From the NCBI RefSeq assembly GCF_014635305.1, contig NZ_BMCS01000003.1, positions 186,001 to 250,000 of the forward strand: a stretch of 64,000 nt of DNA, given 5' to 3'. The stretch comes from Williamsia phyllosphaerae. Its GTDB lineage: Bacteria > Actinomycetota > Actinomycetes > Mycobacteriales > Mycobacteriaceae. The notes under the pieces were generated by a model. The model saw only the letters and a program-made list of their open reading frames with translations. It was not told where the DNA came from and made no database searches. The translations under genes and the position numbers were made by a program. Of the stretch, positions 26,232 through 36,113 are shown piece after piece. Each line of letters opens with the position of its first letter. Within the stretch, counting starts at the first letter, position 1.

Positions 26232-26975
26232 GTGACCGAAGTGGGTGACCCGGGATCCACCGGTGACCGTCCGGGCTTTCGTCGAGTGGTTCTCAAGCTC
26301 GGTGGCGAGATGTTCGGTGGCGGCAAGGTCGGACTCGACCCCGATGTCGTGGCCACCGTCGCCGCCCAGATCGCCGAGGTCGTCCGCAGTGGCGTCGAGA
26401 TCGCGGTGGTCATCGGTGGCGGCAACTTCTTCCGCGGTGCCGAACTCCAGCAGCGCGGTCTCGAGCGGTCCCGCTCGGACTACATGGGCATGCTCGGAAC
26501 CGTGATGAACTGCCTTGCCCTGCAGGACTTCCTGGAGAAGCTGGGTATCGTCACCCGCGTGCAGACCGCCATCACCATGGGCCAGGTCGCCGAGCCGTAC
26601 ATCCCGTTGCGCGCCCAGCGCCACCTCGAGAAGGGGCGCGTGGTCATCTTCGGTGCCGGCATGGGCATGCCGTACTTCTCCACCGACACCACCGCCGCGC
26701 AGCGCGCCCTGGAGATCAAGGCCGAGGCCGTGTTGATGGCCAAGGGAGTCGACGGCGTCTACTCCGCCGACCCCCGCATCGACCCGAACGCGACGCTCTA
26801 CCGCGAGATCACCCACCGCGAGGTGATCGAGAAGGGGTTGGCCGTGGCCGACTCCACCGCGTTCAGCCTCTGCATGGACAACAAGATGCCGATGCTGGTG
26901 TTCAACCTCCTGGTGGAGGGCAACATCGCCCGAGCGGTCGCGGGTGAGAAAATCGGAACCCTGGTGACCACGTGA
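26232..26975 (+). CDS. pyrH: UMP kinase
   Basis: PyrH phosphorylates UMP to UDP in pyrimidine synthesis; it is the bacterial hexameric amino-acid-kinase-family enzyme. The 247-residue protein shows [13 protein letters not shown] near the start, [14 protein letters not shown], the family block [23 protein letters not shown] [18 protein letters not shown], and [13 protein letters not shown] at 26232 was chosen since homologues begin shortly before the kinase motif; the longer in-frame reading from 26055 would cover the tsf terminator. It is followed 13 bases later by frr. Confidence 0.96.
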   Translation: MTEVGDPGSTGDRPGFRRVVLKLGGEMFGGGKVGLDPDVVATVAAQIAEVVRSGVEIAVVIGGGNFFRGAELQQRGLERSRSDYMGMLGTVMNCLALQDFLEKLGIVTRVQTAITMGQVAEPYIPLRAQRHLEKGRVVIFGAGMGMPYFSTDTTAAQRALEIKAEAVLMAKGVDGVYSADPRIDPNATLYREITHREVIEKGLAVADSTAFSLCMDNKMPMLVFNLLVEGNIARAVAGEKIGTLVTT

Positions 26976-26988
26976 TGGAGGAGAAGTC

Positions 26989-27546
26989 GTGATCGACGAA
27001 GCAATGTTCGACGCCGAGGAAAAGATGGAGAAGGCGGTCAGCGTCGCCAAGGACGACATGGGCGGTATCCGTACCGGTCGTGCGAATCCCTCGATGTTCA
27101 ACCGCATCGTCATCGACTACTACGGTGCGACCACACCCATCACGCAGGTCTCGTCGATCAGCACCCCCGAGCCGCGCATGGTCATCATCAAGCCGTACGA
27201 GGCGGGCACGCTCAACGACATCGAGACGGCCATCCGCAACTCCGACCTCGGCGTCAACCCGACCAACGACGGCAACATCATCCGGGTCTCGATCCCGCAG
27301 CTCACCGAGGAGCGTCGACGCGAGCTGGTCAAGCAGGTGAAGTCGAAGGGCGAGGACGCCAAGATCTCGATCCGCAACGTCCGCCGTAAGGCCGTCGACG
27401 AGCTCAAGCGCATCCAGAAGGACGGCGAGGCGGGGGAGGACGAGGTCGGTCGCGCCGAGAAGGATCTCGACAAGACCACCGCGGGCTACGTTCATCAGAT
27501 CGACGAACTCGTCAAGCACAAGGAGGGCGAGCTCCTCGAGGTGTGA
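26989..27546 (+). CDS. frr: Ribosome recycling factor
   Basis: RRF splits post-termination ribosomes with EF-G. The 185-residue protein has the full family pattern: [66 protein letters not shown] start with GGAGGAG 5 bases upstream. It is cotranscribed with pyrH and probably cdsA. Confidence 0.97.
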   Translation: MIDEAMFDAEEKMEKAVSVAKDDMGGIRTGRANPSMFNRIVIDYYGATTPITQVSSISTPEPRMVIIKPYEAGTLNDIETAIRNSDLGVNPTNDGNIIRVSIPQLTEERRRELVKQVKSKGEDAKISIRNVRRKAVDELKRIQKDGEAGEDEVGRAEKDLDKTTAGYVHQIDELVKHKEGELLEV

Positions 27547-27568
27547 GACCCCGGGCGACTCGATACGA

Positions 27569-28492
27569 ATGGACAGACAGGACCGACCAGTGACGGACAC
27601 GGACCCGACGGCAGGAACGCCGTCGTCACCCCCGGTGGCGACCGGCGGTGATGCCGCGGCCCCGGAGCCCAAGCGCTCCCGCGCCGGTCGTGACCTCCCG
27701 GCCGCGATCGCGGTCGGTGGGTCGCTGGGCGTCGGGGTCATCCTGGTCCTGGTCTTCATCCCCAAGGTCTGGATCGGCGTGGTCGCGGTCTCGCTCGCGG
27801 TCGCCATGTGGGAGGTCATCAAGCGGCTGCGTGCGGGCGGTTATGACGTCGGCGTGATCCCGCTGCTCGTCGGCGGCCAGGCCATCATGTGGACCAGCTG
27901 GCCCTACGGCACCAACGGCGCGCTCGTGTCGTTCGTCGCCACGGTTCTCGTCGCGATGATCTGGAAGTTGTTGTCCCAGGGCGTCACCGACCCGCCGGTG
28001 AACTACCTCCGCGATCTCGCGGTGACCGTCCTGGTGCTCGCGTGGCTCCCGTTGCTCGCGTCGTTCGCGATCATGATGGTGCTGCAGAGCCATGGGTGGG
28101 CACGCGTGCTGACCCTGATGATCGTCGTCGTGTGTTCCGACATCGGCGGGTACGCCGCCGGGGTGCTCTTCGGCCGACACCCCATGGTCCCCGCCATCAG
28201 TCCCAAGAAGTCATGGGAGGGGATGGCCGGCTCGTTGGTCTTCGGCACCGTCGGCGCCGTACTCGTGGTCACCTACCTGGTCGACGCGCACTGGTGGATC
28301 GGACTGGTCCTCGGACCCGTCCTGGTCGTCTGCGCGACCCTCGGAGACCTCGTCGAGTCGCAGGTGAAACGCGATCTCGGCATCAAGGACATGGGCACAC
28401 TGCTGCCCGGCCACGGCGGCATCATGGACCGACTCGACTCGATCCTGCCGTGTGCGTTCGTGGTGTGGGCGATCCTGGGCGCCCTGCTCTAG
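27569..28492 (+). CDS. cdsA: Phosphatidate cytidylyltransferase
   Basis: CdsA makes CDP-diacylglycerol, the precursor of phosphatidylinositol, cardiolipin and phosphatidylethanolamine. The 307-residue protein has a Pro/Ala-rich cytosolic N-terminus of about 40 residues and about eight TM segments. The C-terminal signature is SQVKRDLGIKDMGTLLPGHG followed by GIMDRLDS, with its conserved aspartates. ATG at 27569 is used; a GTG at 27590 is an alternative. The order pyrH-frr-cdsA is widely conserved. Confidence 0.94.
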   Translation: MDRQDRPVTDTDPTAGTPSSPPVATGGDAAAPEPKRSRAGRDLPAAIAVGGSLGVGVILVLVFIPKVWIGVVAVSLAVAMWEVIKRLRAGGYDVGVIPLLVGGQAIMWTSWPYGTNGALVSFVATVLVAMIWKLLSQGVTDPPVNYLRDLAVTVLVLAWLPLLASFAIMMVLQSHGWARVLTLMIVVVCSDIGGYAAGVLFGRHPMVPAISPKKSWEGMAGSLVFGTVGAVLVVTYLVDAHWWIGLVLGPVLVVCATLGDLVESQVKRDLGIKDMGTLLPGHGGIMDRLDSILPCAFVVWAILGALL

Positions 28493-28505
28493 CCGCCACG
28501 TCGCC

Positions 28506-28533
28506 GGTGAGCGGGCCGCGCGGCCCGCCCACC
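28506..28533. terminator. Bidirectional hairpin between cdsA and the lapA-like gene
   Basis: GCGGGCC-GCGC-GGCCCGC (28511-28528) is perfectly palindromic and is extended by GGTG/CACC outside one mismatch. It lies between convergent genes, so it can serve both strands. Confidence 0.6.
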
Positions 28534-28539
28534 GATGGG

Positions 28540-28902
28540 TCAGGCCTTGCGGACGGCCCGACGGATCTGGAACATCCGCGCCCCGCCGACCACCGCGGTG
28601 ATCAACGCGCCCGCGATGGCCGCGATCAGCAGACTCACGCCCTGGGGGAGGTTGACCTCCCAGAAGAACAACTGGATCGACCGGCTGTCGAGGTTCTGCA
28701 CGATGAAGACCAGCAGCAGGATCAGGATGATCGCCCCGACGATCACGCCGACCCACGCCGACTTGGTCCGCGTGTGCTGGACGTCGCTGAGCGCCTGTTT
28801 GACCGAATCGCGGTGATCGGCCGCGGGCAAACCCGCGTCGCTGGAGCCGCTGGTCTCGACCGGCTGTGGATCCCTGCCCGCCACGGGTTCTTGGTTCGTC
28901 AT
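28540..28902 (-). CDS. LapA-domain (DUF1049) small membrane protein
   Basis: A 120-residue protein: hydrophilic N-terminal half, TM1 (about 48-68, AWVGVIVGAIILILLLVFIV), the family motif QNLDSRSIQLFFWEVNLPQGV, and TM2 (about 88-106). The cytoplasmic end is basic. LapA-type proteins assist lipopolysaccharide assembly control in Gram-negatives; the role in actinobacteria is unknown. ATG at 28902 was chosen. Upstream in-frame sequence has no likeness to the family and overlaps rlmN on the other strand. It is divergent from rlmN. Confidence 0.85.
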   Translation of the reverse strand: MTNQEPVAGRDPQPVETSGSSDAGLPAADHRDSVKQALSDVQHTRTKSAWVGVIVGAIILILLLVFIVQNLDSRSIQLFFWEVNLPQGVSLLIAAIAGALITAVVGGARMFQIRRAVRKA

Positions 28903-29000
28903 GGACACATCATCGTCGATGTGGCGTCCGGAGAGGGAACGATTCCTCGCGCGTCGGGAGTCGATTGGATTTCCGTCCCGAACTGCGAGACCGTTGACCC

Positions 29001-30110
29001 ATGCCTGGTCCCGACCTCCCGTTGGTGTTCGACGCCCCCAAGCGGGGGCGTCCGCCGACCCACCTCGCGGACCTCGACCGCGCGCAGCGCACCGAGGCCG
29101 TGCGCAAGCTCGGTCTGCCCGCGTTCCGCGCCGACCAACTCGCGCGCCAGTACTACGGCCGGCTCGAGGCCGACCCCACCGCGATGACCGACCTGCCCGC
29201 GGCGGTCCGCGCGACGGTGGGGCAGGAACTGTTCCCGACCCTGATGACGCCCATCCGGCACATCGCCTGCGACGACGGGACCACCCGCAAGACACTGTGG
29301 CGTCTGCACGACGGCACCATGCTCGAGTCGGTTCTGATGGGCTACCGCGACCGCACCACGGTGTGCGTCTCGAGTCAGGCCGGGTGCGGCATGGCGTGCC
29401 CGTTCTGTGCGACCGGGCAGGGTGGTCTGGACCGCAACCTGTCGACCGCCGAGATCGTCGACCAGGTCCGTGCGGCCGCACGCGCGGTGGCCGACGGTCA
29501 GCTCCCCGGCGCCCGGCGTCTGTCCAACGTGGTCTTCATGGGGATGGGTGAGCCGCTGGCGAACTACAACCGCGTCCGGGACGCGGTGCTGCGCATAACC
29601 TCACCGGCGCCCGAGGGCCTCGGTATCTCCCAGCGCTCGGTGACCGTGTCCACGGTGGGTCTCGCGCCGGCGATCCGTCGGCTCGCCGACGAGAAGATGC
29701 AGGTCCGCCTGGCGGTGTCGCTGCACACTCCCGACGACGAACTGCGCGACACCCTGGTCCCGGTCAACAACCGGTGGTCGGTGGAGGAAGTGCTCTCTGC
29801 CGCACGGTATTACGCGGACGTGTCCGGTCGGCGTGTGTCGATCGAGTACGCGCTCATCCGCGACATCAACGACCAGCCGTGGCGTGCGGACCTGCTGGCG
29901 AAACGACTCCGCCAGCACCTCGGGCACCTGGCGCACGTGAACGTGATCCCGCTGAACCCGACACCGGGCAGCGAGTGGGACGCCGCGCCCAAGCCGGTCG
30001 AGCGCGAGTTCGTCCGCCGGGTCAACGAGGGTGGGGTGCCGTGCACCGTCCGCGACACCCGTGGTTCGGAGATCGCCGCGGCCTGCGGTCAGCTCGCGGC
30101 CGAGGGCTGA
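29001..30110 (+). CDS. rlmN: Dual-specificity 23S rRNA/tRNA adenine-C2 methyltransferase RlmN
   Basis: RlmN is a radical-SAM enzyme that methylates A2503 of 23S rRNA and A37 of some tRNAs. The 369-residue protein has the [4Fe-4S] motif C129-x3-C133-x2-C136 in [11 protein letters not shown]. Also present are [12 protein letters not shown], the SAM-side block [16 protein letters not shown], and the catalytic C-terminal cysteine in [12 protein letters not shown]. The N-terminal HhH-like domain includes [12 protein letters not shown]. The ATG start is taken as it stands. Confidence 0.96.
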   Translation: MPGPDLPLVFDAPKRGRPPTHLADLDRAQRTEAVRKLGLPAFRADQLARQYYGRLEADPTAMTDLPAAVRATVGQELFPTLMTPIRHIACDDGTTRKTLWRLHDGTMLESVLMGYRDRTTVCVSSQAGCGMACPFCATGQGGLDRNLSTAEIVDQVRAAARAVADGQLPGARRLSNVVFMGMGEPLANYNRVRDAVLRITSPAPEGLGISQRSVTVSTVGLAPAIRRLADEKMQVRLAVSLHTPDDELRDTLVPVNNRWSVEEVLSAARYYADVSGRRVSIEYALIRDINDQPWRADLLAKRLRQHLGHLAHVNVIPLNPTPGSEWDAAPKPVEREFVRRVNEGGVPCTVRDTRGSEIAAACGQLAAEG

Positions 30111-30128
30111 ACGCGAAGGGTCGAGAGC

Positions 30129-30413
30129 TCAGTTCTTCCACTTGCGGCGACCGAGGTACAGGTCGCGCAGAAGGATGAACCACAGTGCCGCGGTGAAACC
30201 GATCAGGTAGAGATCCTCGACGCGGCTCTCGTGGTTGCCGATGATCATGGCCAGCAGCAGGATCCCGCTGAGCCATCCACCGATCCGCATCGCGGTCTTC
30301 GATTCCCCGTGCCACCCGAAACGGGCCGACGGTGCATCGGCGGGCTCGTGGGCCCATCCGGTGGCGACGACCTCGGAGTGGGACTTCGAGTGCTCGACCT
30401 CGCTGCTTGCCAC
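30129..30413 (-). CDS. DUF2631-family small membrane protein
   Basis: A 94-residue actinobacterial protein. It begins MASSEVEHSKSHSEVV, followed by the motif FGWHGES (about 32-38) and two TM segments (about 44-59 and 68-83) separated by GNHESRVEDLYLIGF. It ends in a basic LGRRKWKN. Function unknown. GTG at 30413 is preferred because AGGAG lies 8 bases upstream and the family starts MASxEVEH; an ATG five codons earlier overlaps that RBS. It is convergent with rlmN. Confidence 0.85.
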   Translation of the reverse strand: MASSEVEHSKSHSEVVATGWAHEPADAPSARFGWHGESKTAMRIGGWLSGILLLAMIIGNHESRVEDLYLIGFTAALWFILLRDLYLGRRKWKN

Positions 30414-30527
30414 TGGCGTTCTCCTCATTTCCGACGTCGCGCCGCTCGCGTGGGCGTCAACGATGGCGCGTAGTAGGCACAGCATATCGCCGTCGTGTCG
30501 GGGGCTGCAGCCGAGGATGGCCGGTGT

Positions 30528-30533
30528 GAGAAT
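30528..30533 (+). promoter_or_regulatory. Candidate extended -10 box for a leaderless puuE transcript
   Basis: TGT-GAGAAT ends 6 bases before GTG at 30540. Confidence 0.4.
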
Positions 30534-30539
30534 GGCCGG

Positions 30540-31493
30540 GTGTCGTTGTCGAGATATCGGTCCGAGAACTATCCCCGCGACATGGTCGGGTACGGCCAGC
30601 ACCCACCCGACCCGAAGTGGCCCGACGGTGCCGCGATCGCGGTGCAGTTCGTCCTCAACTACGAGGAGGGGTCGGAGAACAACGTCCTCGAGGGCGACCG
30701 GGGGAGTGAGACGTTTCTCTCCGAGATGTCGGGCGCGGCGTCCTATCCGAACCGGCACCTGAGCATGGAATCGCTCTACGAGTACGGCTCCCGCGCCGGT
30801 GTGTGGCGTCTGCTGCGGGTGTTCGAGCGCCGGGGGATACCGCTGACCGTGTTCGCCGTCGCCCAGGCCATGGCCCGTAACCCCGAGGTCGTCGCGGCGT
30901 TCGCCGAGCGCGGCGACGAGATCGCCGCGCACGGTTTTCGCTGGCTGAACTACCAGCTGATAAACCCGACCGTCGAGCGCGCGCACATGACCGAGGCGAT
31001 CGACCTGCTCACCGAGATCACCGGTCACCGACCGCTGGGGTGGTACACCGGTCGCGATTCCCCCAACACGCGTCGCCTGGTCGTCGAGCAGGGCGGATTC
31101 GCCTACGACGCCGACAGCTACGCCGACGACCTCCCGTATTGGGTGTCGGTCCCCGACGGTCGTGGCACCGACGTCGATCACCTGGTCGTGCCGTACACCC
31201 TCGACACCAACGACATGAAGTTCGCCTCGCCCATCGGTTTCGCGACCGGCGACGATTTCCACACCTACATCCGGGACGCGTTCGACGTCCTCTACGCCGA
31301 AGGCGTCGCGGGTGCGCCGAAGATGCTGTCGATCGGCCTGCACTGCCGCCTCGTCGGTCGTCCCGCCCGCATCGCCGCCCTGGAACGGTTGTGTGATCAC
31401 ATCCAGTCCCACGAGCGGGTGTGGATCACCCGGCGCATCGACATAGCCCGGCATTGGCACGCCCATCACCCGCCGACCACAATGGACGGGTGA
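30540..31493 (+). CDS. puuE: PuuE-type allantoinase / polysaccharide deacetylase-family hydrolase
   Basis: PuuE is the allantoinase variant of the NodB deacetylase fold that opens allantoin to allantoate in purine breakdown. The 317-residue protein carries the subgroup pattern: [68 protein letters not shown], and [17 protein letters not shown] at 30540 is chosen from the family start and the -10 box just before it. No other purine catabolism gene (ureidoglycolate, urate) is in the window. Its stop overlaps the dxr start by 3-4 bases, an odd coupling with an isoprenoid gene. Activity on another amide is possible. Confidence 0.82.
   Translation: MSLSRYRSENYPRDMVGYGQHPPDPKWPDGAAIAVQFVLNYEEGSENNVLEGDRGSETFLSEMSGAASYPNRHLSMESLYEYGSRAGVWRLLRVFERRGIPLTVFAVAQAMARNPEVVAAFAERGDEIAAHGFRWLNYQLINPTVERAHMTEAIDLLTEITGHRPLGWYTGRDSPNTRRLVVEQGGFAYDADSYADDLPYWVSVPDGRGTDVDHLVVPYTLDTNDMKFASPIGFATGDDFHTYIRDAFDVLYAEGVAGAPKMLSIGLHCRLVGRPARIAALERLCDHIQSHERVWITRRIDIARHWHAHHPPTTMDG
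31478..31483 (+). promoter_or_regulatory. Possible -10 box for dxr inside puuE
   Basis: CACAAT ends 6 bases before the dxr GTG, the same spacing as at other genes here. It lies within the puuE coding sequence. Confidence 0.25.
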
Positions 31494-32656
31494 CCATCCG
31501 CGTACTGATCCTCGGTTCCACCGGGTCCATCGGAGTCCAGGCCCTCGAGGTCATCGCCGAGCACCCGGACCGATTCGAGGTGGTCGGCCTCGGAGCGGGT
31601 GGCTCGAACATCGACGCCCTCGCACAGCAGATCACCGCGTTCGGGATCGCGTCGTCGGCGGTGGCCGTCGCCGATCCGGCCGGTGCGGAGGAACTCGAGC
31701 GGGTCCTCGACATCGGCGGGGTCCTGCGGGGTGACGACGCGATGTGCGCCCTCATCGAATCGGTCGAGGCCGACGTCGTGCTCAACGCCGTCGTCGGGTC
31801 GTTGGGCCTGCGGCCCACCCTGGCCGCGTTGAAGTCGGGCGCCCGACTGGCCCTGGCGAACAAGGAGTCCCTTGTCGCCGGTGGTCCGCTCGTGCTCGCC
31901 GCGGCGGCGCCGGGGCAGCTCGTGCCGGTCGACTCGGAGCACTCGGCCATCGCGCAGTGCCTGCGCGGGGGTAGCGCCGCCGAGGTCGACCGTCTCGTGC
32001 TGACGGCCTCGGGCGGCCCCTTCCGAGGACGGACCGCCGCCGAACTCGTCGACGTCACGCCCGAGCAGGCGGGCAAACACCCCACGTGGGCGATGGGGCC
32101 GATGATCACCCTGAACTCGGCGACATTGGTCAACAAGGCCCTCGAGGTCATCGAGGCGCACCTGCTCTTCGACGTCGCCTACGACCACATCGACGTCACC
32201 GTGCACCCGCAGTCGATCGTGCACTCGATGGTCACCTTCGTCGACGGTGCCACCATCGCCAAGGCGTCGCCCCCGTCGATGAAGCTCCCCATCGCGCTGG
32301 CCCTGGGATGGCCCGACCGGGTCCCGGGCGCATCGAGCGCCTGCGACTTCTCCACGGCGTCGGCGTGGACGTTCGAACCGGTCGACAACGACGTGTTCCC
32401 GGCGATCGACCTCGCCCGCGCGGCCGGAACCCGAGGCGGATCGCTGACCGCGGTGTTCAACGCGGCCAACGAGGCCGCGGCCGACGGCTTCTTCGCCGGG
32501 GCGATCACGTTCCCGCGCATCGTGGGCATCATCGGTGACGTCCTCGCGCAGGCGGACGAGTGGGCCGCGACCCCGGGTACCGTGGAGGAGGTTCTCGCCG
32601 CCGACGACTGGGCTCGTCGGCGGGCCGCTGAACTCGTCATTCGGTCAGAGAGGTAA
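31490..32656 (+). CDS. dxr: 1-deoxy-D-xylulose 5-phosphate reductoisomerase
   Basis: Dxr converts DXP to MEP with NADPH, the committed step of the non-mevalonate isoprenoid pathway. The 388-residue protein has the NADPH motif [17 protein letters not shown] at the start, the block [12 protein letters not shown], the metal/substrate site [13 protein letters not shown], and the loop [11 protein letters not shown] at 31490 overlaps the puuE stop; earlier in-frame starts are inside puuE. It is followed without a gap by rip1, and ispG comes next, so two MEP-pathway enzymes flank the protease. Confidence 0.96.
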   Translation: MTIRVLILGSTGSIGVQALEVIAEHPDRFEVVGLGAGGSNIDALAQQITAFGIASSAVAVADPAGAEELERVLDIGGVLRGDDAMCALIESVEADVVLNAVVGSLGLRPTLAALKSGARLALANKESLVAGGPLVLAAAAPGQLVPVDSEHSAIAQCLRGGSAAEVDRLVLTASGGPFRGRTAAELVDVTPEQAGKHPTWAMGPMITLNSATLVNKALEVIEAHLLFDVAYDHIDVTVHPQSIVHSMVTFVDGATIAKASPPSMKLPIALALGWPDRVPGASSACDFSTASAWTFEPVDNDVFPAIDLARAAGTRGGSLTAVFNAANEAAADGFFAGAITFPRIVGIIGDVLAQADEWAATPGTVEEVLAADDWARRRAAELVIRSER

Positions 32657-33879
32657 TGGCTCCGGTGGTCTTCGTTGTCGGTGTGCTGCTGTTCGCGCTG
32701 GGATTGTTGCTGTCCATCGCGTGGCATGAGTGTGGTCACATGTGGGCTGCGCAACGTACCGGCATGCTCGTGCGGCGGTACTTCATCGGTTTCGGCCCCA
32801 CCATCTGGTCGTTCCGACGCGGCGAGACCGAGTACGGCATCAAGGCGCTGCCACTGGGCGGTTTCTGCGACATCGCCGGCATGACCACCTACGACGAGAT
32901 CGCGCCGGAGCAGGCCCATCGGGCGATGTACCTCCAGAAGGCGTGGAAGCGCTTCGTGGTGATGATCGCCGGACCGATGCAGAACTTCATCCTCGGGTTC
33001 GTGCTGATCGTGATCATGGCGCTGAGCGTGGGCCTGCCCGACCTCAGTCCGCCGCCCACACCATCGAGGGTCGGTGGCACCGACTGCGTGAGCGCCACCA
33101 TCGCATCCGACGGCACCTCGTCGCCGTGTACCGGAACCGGTCCCGCTGCGGCCGCCGGCCTGCGGGCCGGTGACGAGATCGTCGCCGTCGGCGGTCAACC
33201 GGTGAGCACCGCGTCCGAGCTGAGCCCGGTCATCCAGAAGAGCACCGGTCCGGTCGTGCTGACCGTGCTGCGTGACGGTGCCCGCTTCGACGTCACGGTC
33301 ACCCCGCAGCCGGTGACCGTCCCGGACACCGAGGCCGGTGCGGGTGCGACGAAAACGGTGAACCAGATCGGCATCGCGTACCCGCGCACGTCGGGCTACA
33401 CCCAGTACTCGGTGCTCGGTGCCGTCCCCGGCGCGGTGATGTTCACCGGTTCGCTCGCCCACGCCACGTGGGACTCGTTGCTGTCGCTGCCGTCGAAGGT
33501 CGGTGCGCTGTGGACCTCGGTCACCGGTGGTGAACGTGCCGCCGACACCCCGGTCAGCGTCTACGGTGCCAGCGTCATCGGCGGCGACCTGGCCGAGCGG
33601 GGTCAGTGGGCCGCGGTCCTCCTGCTGCTGATCAGCATCAATTTCTTCCTCGGTCTGTTCAACCTGGTCCCGCTGCTGCCGCTCGACGGCGGCCACATCG
33701 CGATCATCGGATACGAGAAGGCCCGCAACACGATCCGTGCCCGCCTGGGCAAGGTGGCCAAAGGCCCGGTCGATTACATCAAGCTGATGCCGGCGACGTA
33801 CGTGGTGCTCGCGATCATGGGCAGCTACATGGTCCTGACCCTCACCGCCGACATCATCAACCCGATCAAACTCTTCTAG
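32656..33879 (+). CDS. rip1: Site-2 (RseP/Rip1-type) intramembrane metalloprotease
   Basis: This family cleaves membrane-embedded anti-sigma factors. The 407-residue protein has TM1 with the zinc motif H24-E-C-G-H28, a PDZ domain in the extracytoplasmic part (about 165-230, GLRAGDEIVAVGGQPV), and the third metal ligand in PLDGGH (Asp344) within a later TM. Four hydrophobic segments are visible. The start codon ATG shares a base with the dxr stop (TAATG). The order dxr-rip1-ispG matches mycobacteria, where Rip1 processes anti-sigma factors and controls envelope lipids. The substrates here are inferred only. Confidence 0.93.
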   Translation: MAPVVFVVGVLLFALGLLLSIAWHECGHMWAAQRTGMLVRRYFIGFGPTIWSFRRGETEYGIKALPLGGFCDIAGMTTYDEIAPEQAHRAMYLQKAWKRFVVMIAGPMQNFILGFVLIVIMALSVGLPDLSPPPTPSRVGGTDCVSATIASDGTSSPCTGTGPAAAAGLRAGDEIVAVGGQPVSTASELSPVIQKSTGPVVLTVLRDGARFDVTVTPQPVTVPDTEAGAGATKTVNQIGIAYPRTSGYTQYSVLGAVPGAVMFTGSLAHATWDSLLSLPSKVGALWTSVTGGERAADTPVSVYGASVIGGDLAERGQWAAVLLLLISINFFLGLFNLVPLLPLDGGHIAIIGYEKARNTIRARLGKVAKGPVDYIKLMPATYVVLAIMGSYMVLTLTADIINPIKLF

Positions 33880-33891
33880 GAAGCGACAGCC

Positions 33892-35079
33892 ATGAGCAGC
33901 GACTCCACATCCGGCCCGATGTCGATCGGCCTCGGCATGCCCGCGGCACCGCCGCCGGTGCTCGCACCCCGACGCAAGACCCGCCAGATCCAGGTCGGAA
34001 AGGTCGGTGTCGGCAGCGACCACCCGATCTCGGTGCAGTCGATGACCACCACCAAGACCCACGACATCAACGCCACGCTCCAGCAGATCGCCGAGCTGAC
34101 CGCCTCGGGCTGCGACATCGTGCGGGTGGCCTGCCCGCGGCAGGAGGACGCCGACGCGCTCGCGATCATCGCCAAGAAGAGTCAGATCCCGGTCATCGCC
34201 GACATCCACTTCCAGCCGCGCTACATCTTCGCTGCCATCGACGCCGGGTGCGCCGCCGTGCGCGTCAACCCCGGCAACATCAAGGAGTTCGACGGACGCG
34301 TCAAGGACGTGGCCCTGGCCGCCAAGGACGCGAACATCCCGATCCGCATCGGCGTCAACGCCGGATCGCTCGACCCACGACTGCTCGCCAAGTACGGCAA
34401 GGCGACCCCGGAGGCTCTCGTCGAGTCCGCGCTGTGGGAGGCCGGCCTGTTCGAGGAGCACGGCTTCGGTGACATCAAGATCTCGGTCAAGCACAACGAC
34501 CCGGTGATCATGGTCGAGGCCTACCGGCAGCTCGCCGCGCAGTCGGACTACCCGTTGCACCTCGGTGTCACCGAGGCCGGCCCGGCGTTCCAGGGCACGA
34601 TCAAGTCCGCCGTCGCCTTCGGGGCGCTGCTGTCGGAGGGCATCGGCGACACCATCCGCGTGTCGCTGTCCGCGCCGCCCGCCGAAGAGATCAAGGTCGG
34701 CGACCAGATCCTGCAGTCGTTCAACCTGCGGCCGCGCAAGCTCGAGATCGTGTCCTGCCCGTCGTGTGGTCGCGCACAGGTCGACGTCTACAAGCTCGCC
34801 GACGCGGTGAGCGCGGGTCTCGAGGGCATGGAGGTCCCGCTGCGCGTCGCGGTCATGGGATGTGTCGTCAACGGACCCGGTGAGGCACGCGAGGCCGACC
34901 TCGGTGTCGCGTCGGGCAACGGCCGCGGACAGATCTTCGTCAAGGGCGAGGTCATCAAGACGGTGCCCGAGGCCGAGATCGTCGAGACCCTGATCGAAGA
35001 AGCGCTACGCATTGCGGCCGAATCGGGGGAGACTGGGCCTGAGGCAACCACCGGATCGCCGGTCGTCAGCGTCGGGTGA
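33892..35079 (+). CDS. ispG: 4-hydroxy-3-methylbut-2-enyl diphosphate synthase
   Basis: IspG is a [4Fe-4S] enzyme converting MEcPP to HMBPP, the next-to-last MEP-pathway step. The 395-residue protein has the TIM-barrel half ([29 protein letters not shown] [20 protein letters not shown]). In the C-terminal half the cluster cysteines lie in SCPSCGRAQ and [14 protein letters not shown] start 12 bases after rip1, with AGGAAG upstream. Confidence 0.96.
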   Translation: MSSDSTSGPMSIGLGMPAAPPPVLAPRRKTRQIQVGKVGVGSDHPISVQSMTTTKTHDINATLQQIAELTASGCDIVRVACPRQEDADALAIIAKKSQIPVIADIHFQPRYIFAAIDAGCAAVRVNPGNIKEFDGRVKDVALAAKDANIPIRIGVNAGSLDPRLLAKYGKATPEALVESALWEAGLFEEHGFGDIKISVKHNDPVIMVEAYRQLAAQSDYPLHLGVTEAGPAFQGTIKSAVAFGALLSEGIGDTIRVSLSAPPAEEIKVGDQILQSFNLRPRKLEIVSCPSCGRAQVDVYKLADAVSAGLEGMEVPLRVAVMGCVVNGPGEAREADLGVASGNGRGQIFVKGEVIKTVPEAEIVETLIEEALRIAAESGETGPEATTGSPVVSVG

Positions 35080-35099
35080 CCGTCCGCTGCACCGGACGG
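35080..35099 (+). terminator. Hairpin directly after ispG
   Basis: CCGTCCG-CTGCAC-CGGACGG, a perfect 7-bp stem touching the ispG stop. It has no T-run. Confidence 0.5.
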
Positions 35100-35172
35100 G
35101 ACCCGGTGAGCGTCCACCGCGGCTCGTCGCCCGACGGGTTGCGCCACCTCCTCTGAGGAGCCAGGAGCAATC

Positions 35173-36009
35173 GTGCTGAAGCTGCTGGGCGACAAGCCAC
35201 TCGGCGCTCGAGACGCCGAGGCGGTCGCACATGCGCTCGAACTCGACCCGGTCGGGATGTGCATGGTGGCCGCGCGTGTCGAGGAACAGGGGATCAACCC
35301 CCGGATGCTCGGCGGCGAGCTCTGGAGCAACGGCGATCCCGCGTCCGCGTTGTGCTTCTCCGGCGCGAACCTGATCCCCATGCTCGGCGACGAGGAGGAC
35401 ATCGCGGCGTTCGCCGCACGCGCGGTGCGTAATCCGCGCCTGTGTTCGTCGGTGGTCGGGCGCGCGCAGCACGTCATCCCGTTCTGGGAACTGGCCACCG
35501 TCCACTGGGGTCCCGCCCGCGAGATCCGGGACGACCAGCCGCTGCTGGCGATGTCGGGGCCACCGGAGCTGCGCCCCGACCCCCTCGTCCGACGTGTCCG
35601 CATCGAGGAGCTCGACGCATACCTGCCCGCGGCGATCGAGATGTTCGTCGGCGAGGTGGGTGTCGACCCGTGCGCCGGCGACGGCGGCCGGTCCTACCGA
35701 CGGCGGATCGCCGCTCTGATCAGCACCGGCCGCGCCTTCGCCCGCTTCGAGGACGGCGTGGTCGTGTTCAAGGCCGAGATCGGGTCGATGTCGCGGAGGG
35801 TCGGCCAGATCCAGGGGGTCTGGGTCTCGCCCGAACGACGTGGCCACGGCCTGGGGGCCGCGGGCACCGCCGCGGTGGTCGCCGCCATCGCCGCCGACGG
35901 GCGTATGTCGAGCCTCTACGTCAACGGCTTCAACCACCCCGCGCGCCAGGCCTACGAGCGGGTCGGTTTCCGCGAGGTCGGCCGCTTCGCCACCATCCTG
36001 GTGGACTGA
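35173..36009 (+). CDS. GNAT acetyltransferase with N-terminal DUF4081 domain
   Basis: A 278-residue protein. The N-terminal half (about 1-130) looks like DUF4081 (LLGDKPLGARDAEAVAHALELDPV, GGELWSNG). The C-terminal half is a GNAT domain with acetyl-CoA motif A in VWVSPERRGHGLGAAGTAAVV (motif R-x-x-G-x-G near 220) and the late block LYVNGFNHPARQAYERVGF. The acceptor is unknown. GTG start with AGGAG 5 bases upstream. The position after ispG matches mycobacteria. Confidence 0.88.
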   Translation: MLKLLGDKPLGARDAEAVAHALELDPVGMCMVAARVEEQGINPRMLGGELWSNGDPASALCFSGANLIPMLGDEEDIAAFAARAVRNPRLCSSVVGRAQHVIPFWELATVHWGPAREIRDDQPLLAMSGPPELRPDPLVRRVRIEELDAYLPAAIEMFVGEVGVDPCAGDGGRSYRRRIAALISTGRAFARFEDGVVVFKAEIGSMSRRVGQIQGVWVSPERRGHGLGAAGTAAVVAAIAADGRMSSLYVNGFNHPARQAYERVGFREVGRFATILVD

Positions 36010-36099
36010 GACACCCCAGCCCGATCACGCCGCGGATTCCTCGGCGAATTCTCAGGCAGACGCGCTGCGTGGCGCGGCAGCCGTGCGGGTGCGCCGACC

Positions 36100-36105
36100 T
36101 AGTAT
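36100..36105 (+). promoter_or_regulatory. Candidate -10 box of the penicillin-binding lipoprotein gene
   Basis: TAGTAT ends 8 bases before the ATG at 36114. Confidence 0.45.
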
Positions 36106-36113
36106 CGGACCCG

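Noticed and set aside
32179..34560. A 793-codon minus-strand open frame across dxr, rip1 and ispG
   Set aside because: Antisense to three recognised genes, no start context and no family likeness.
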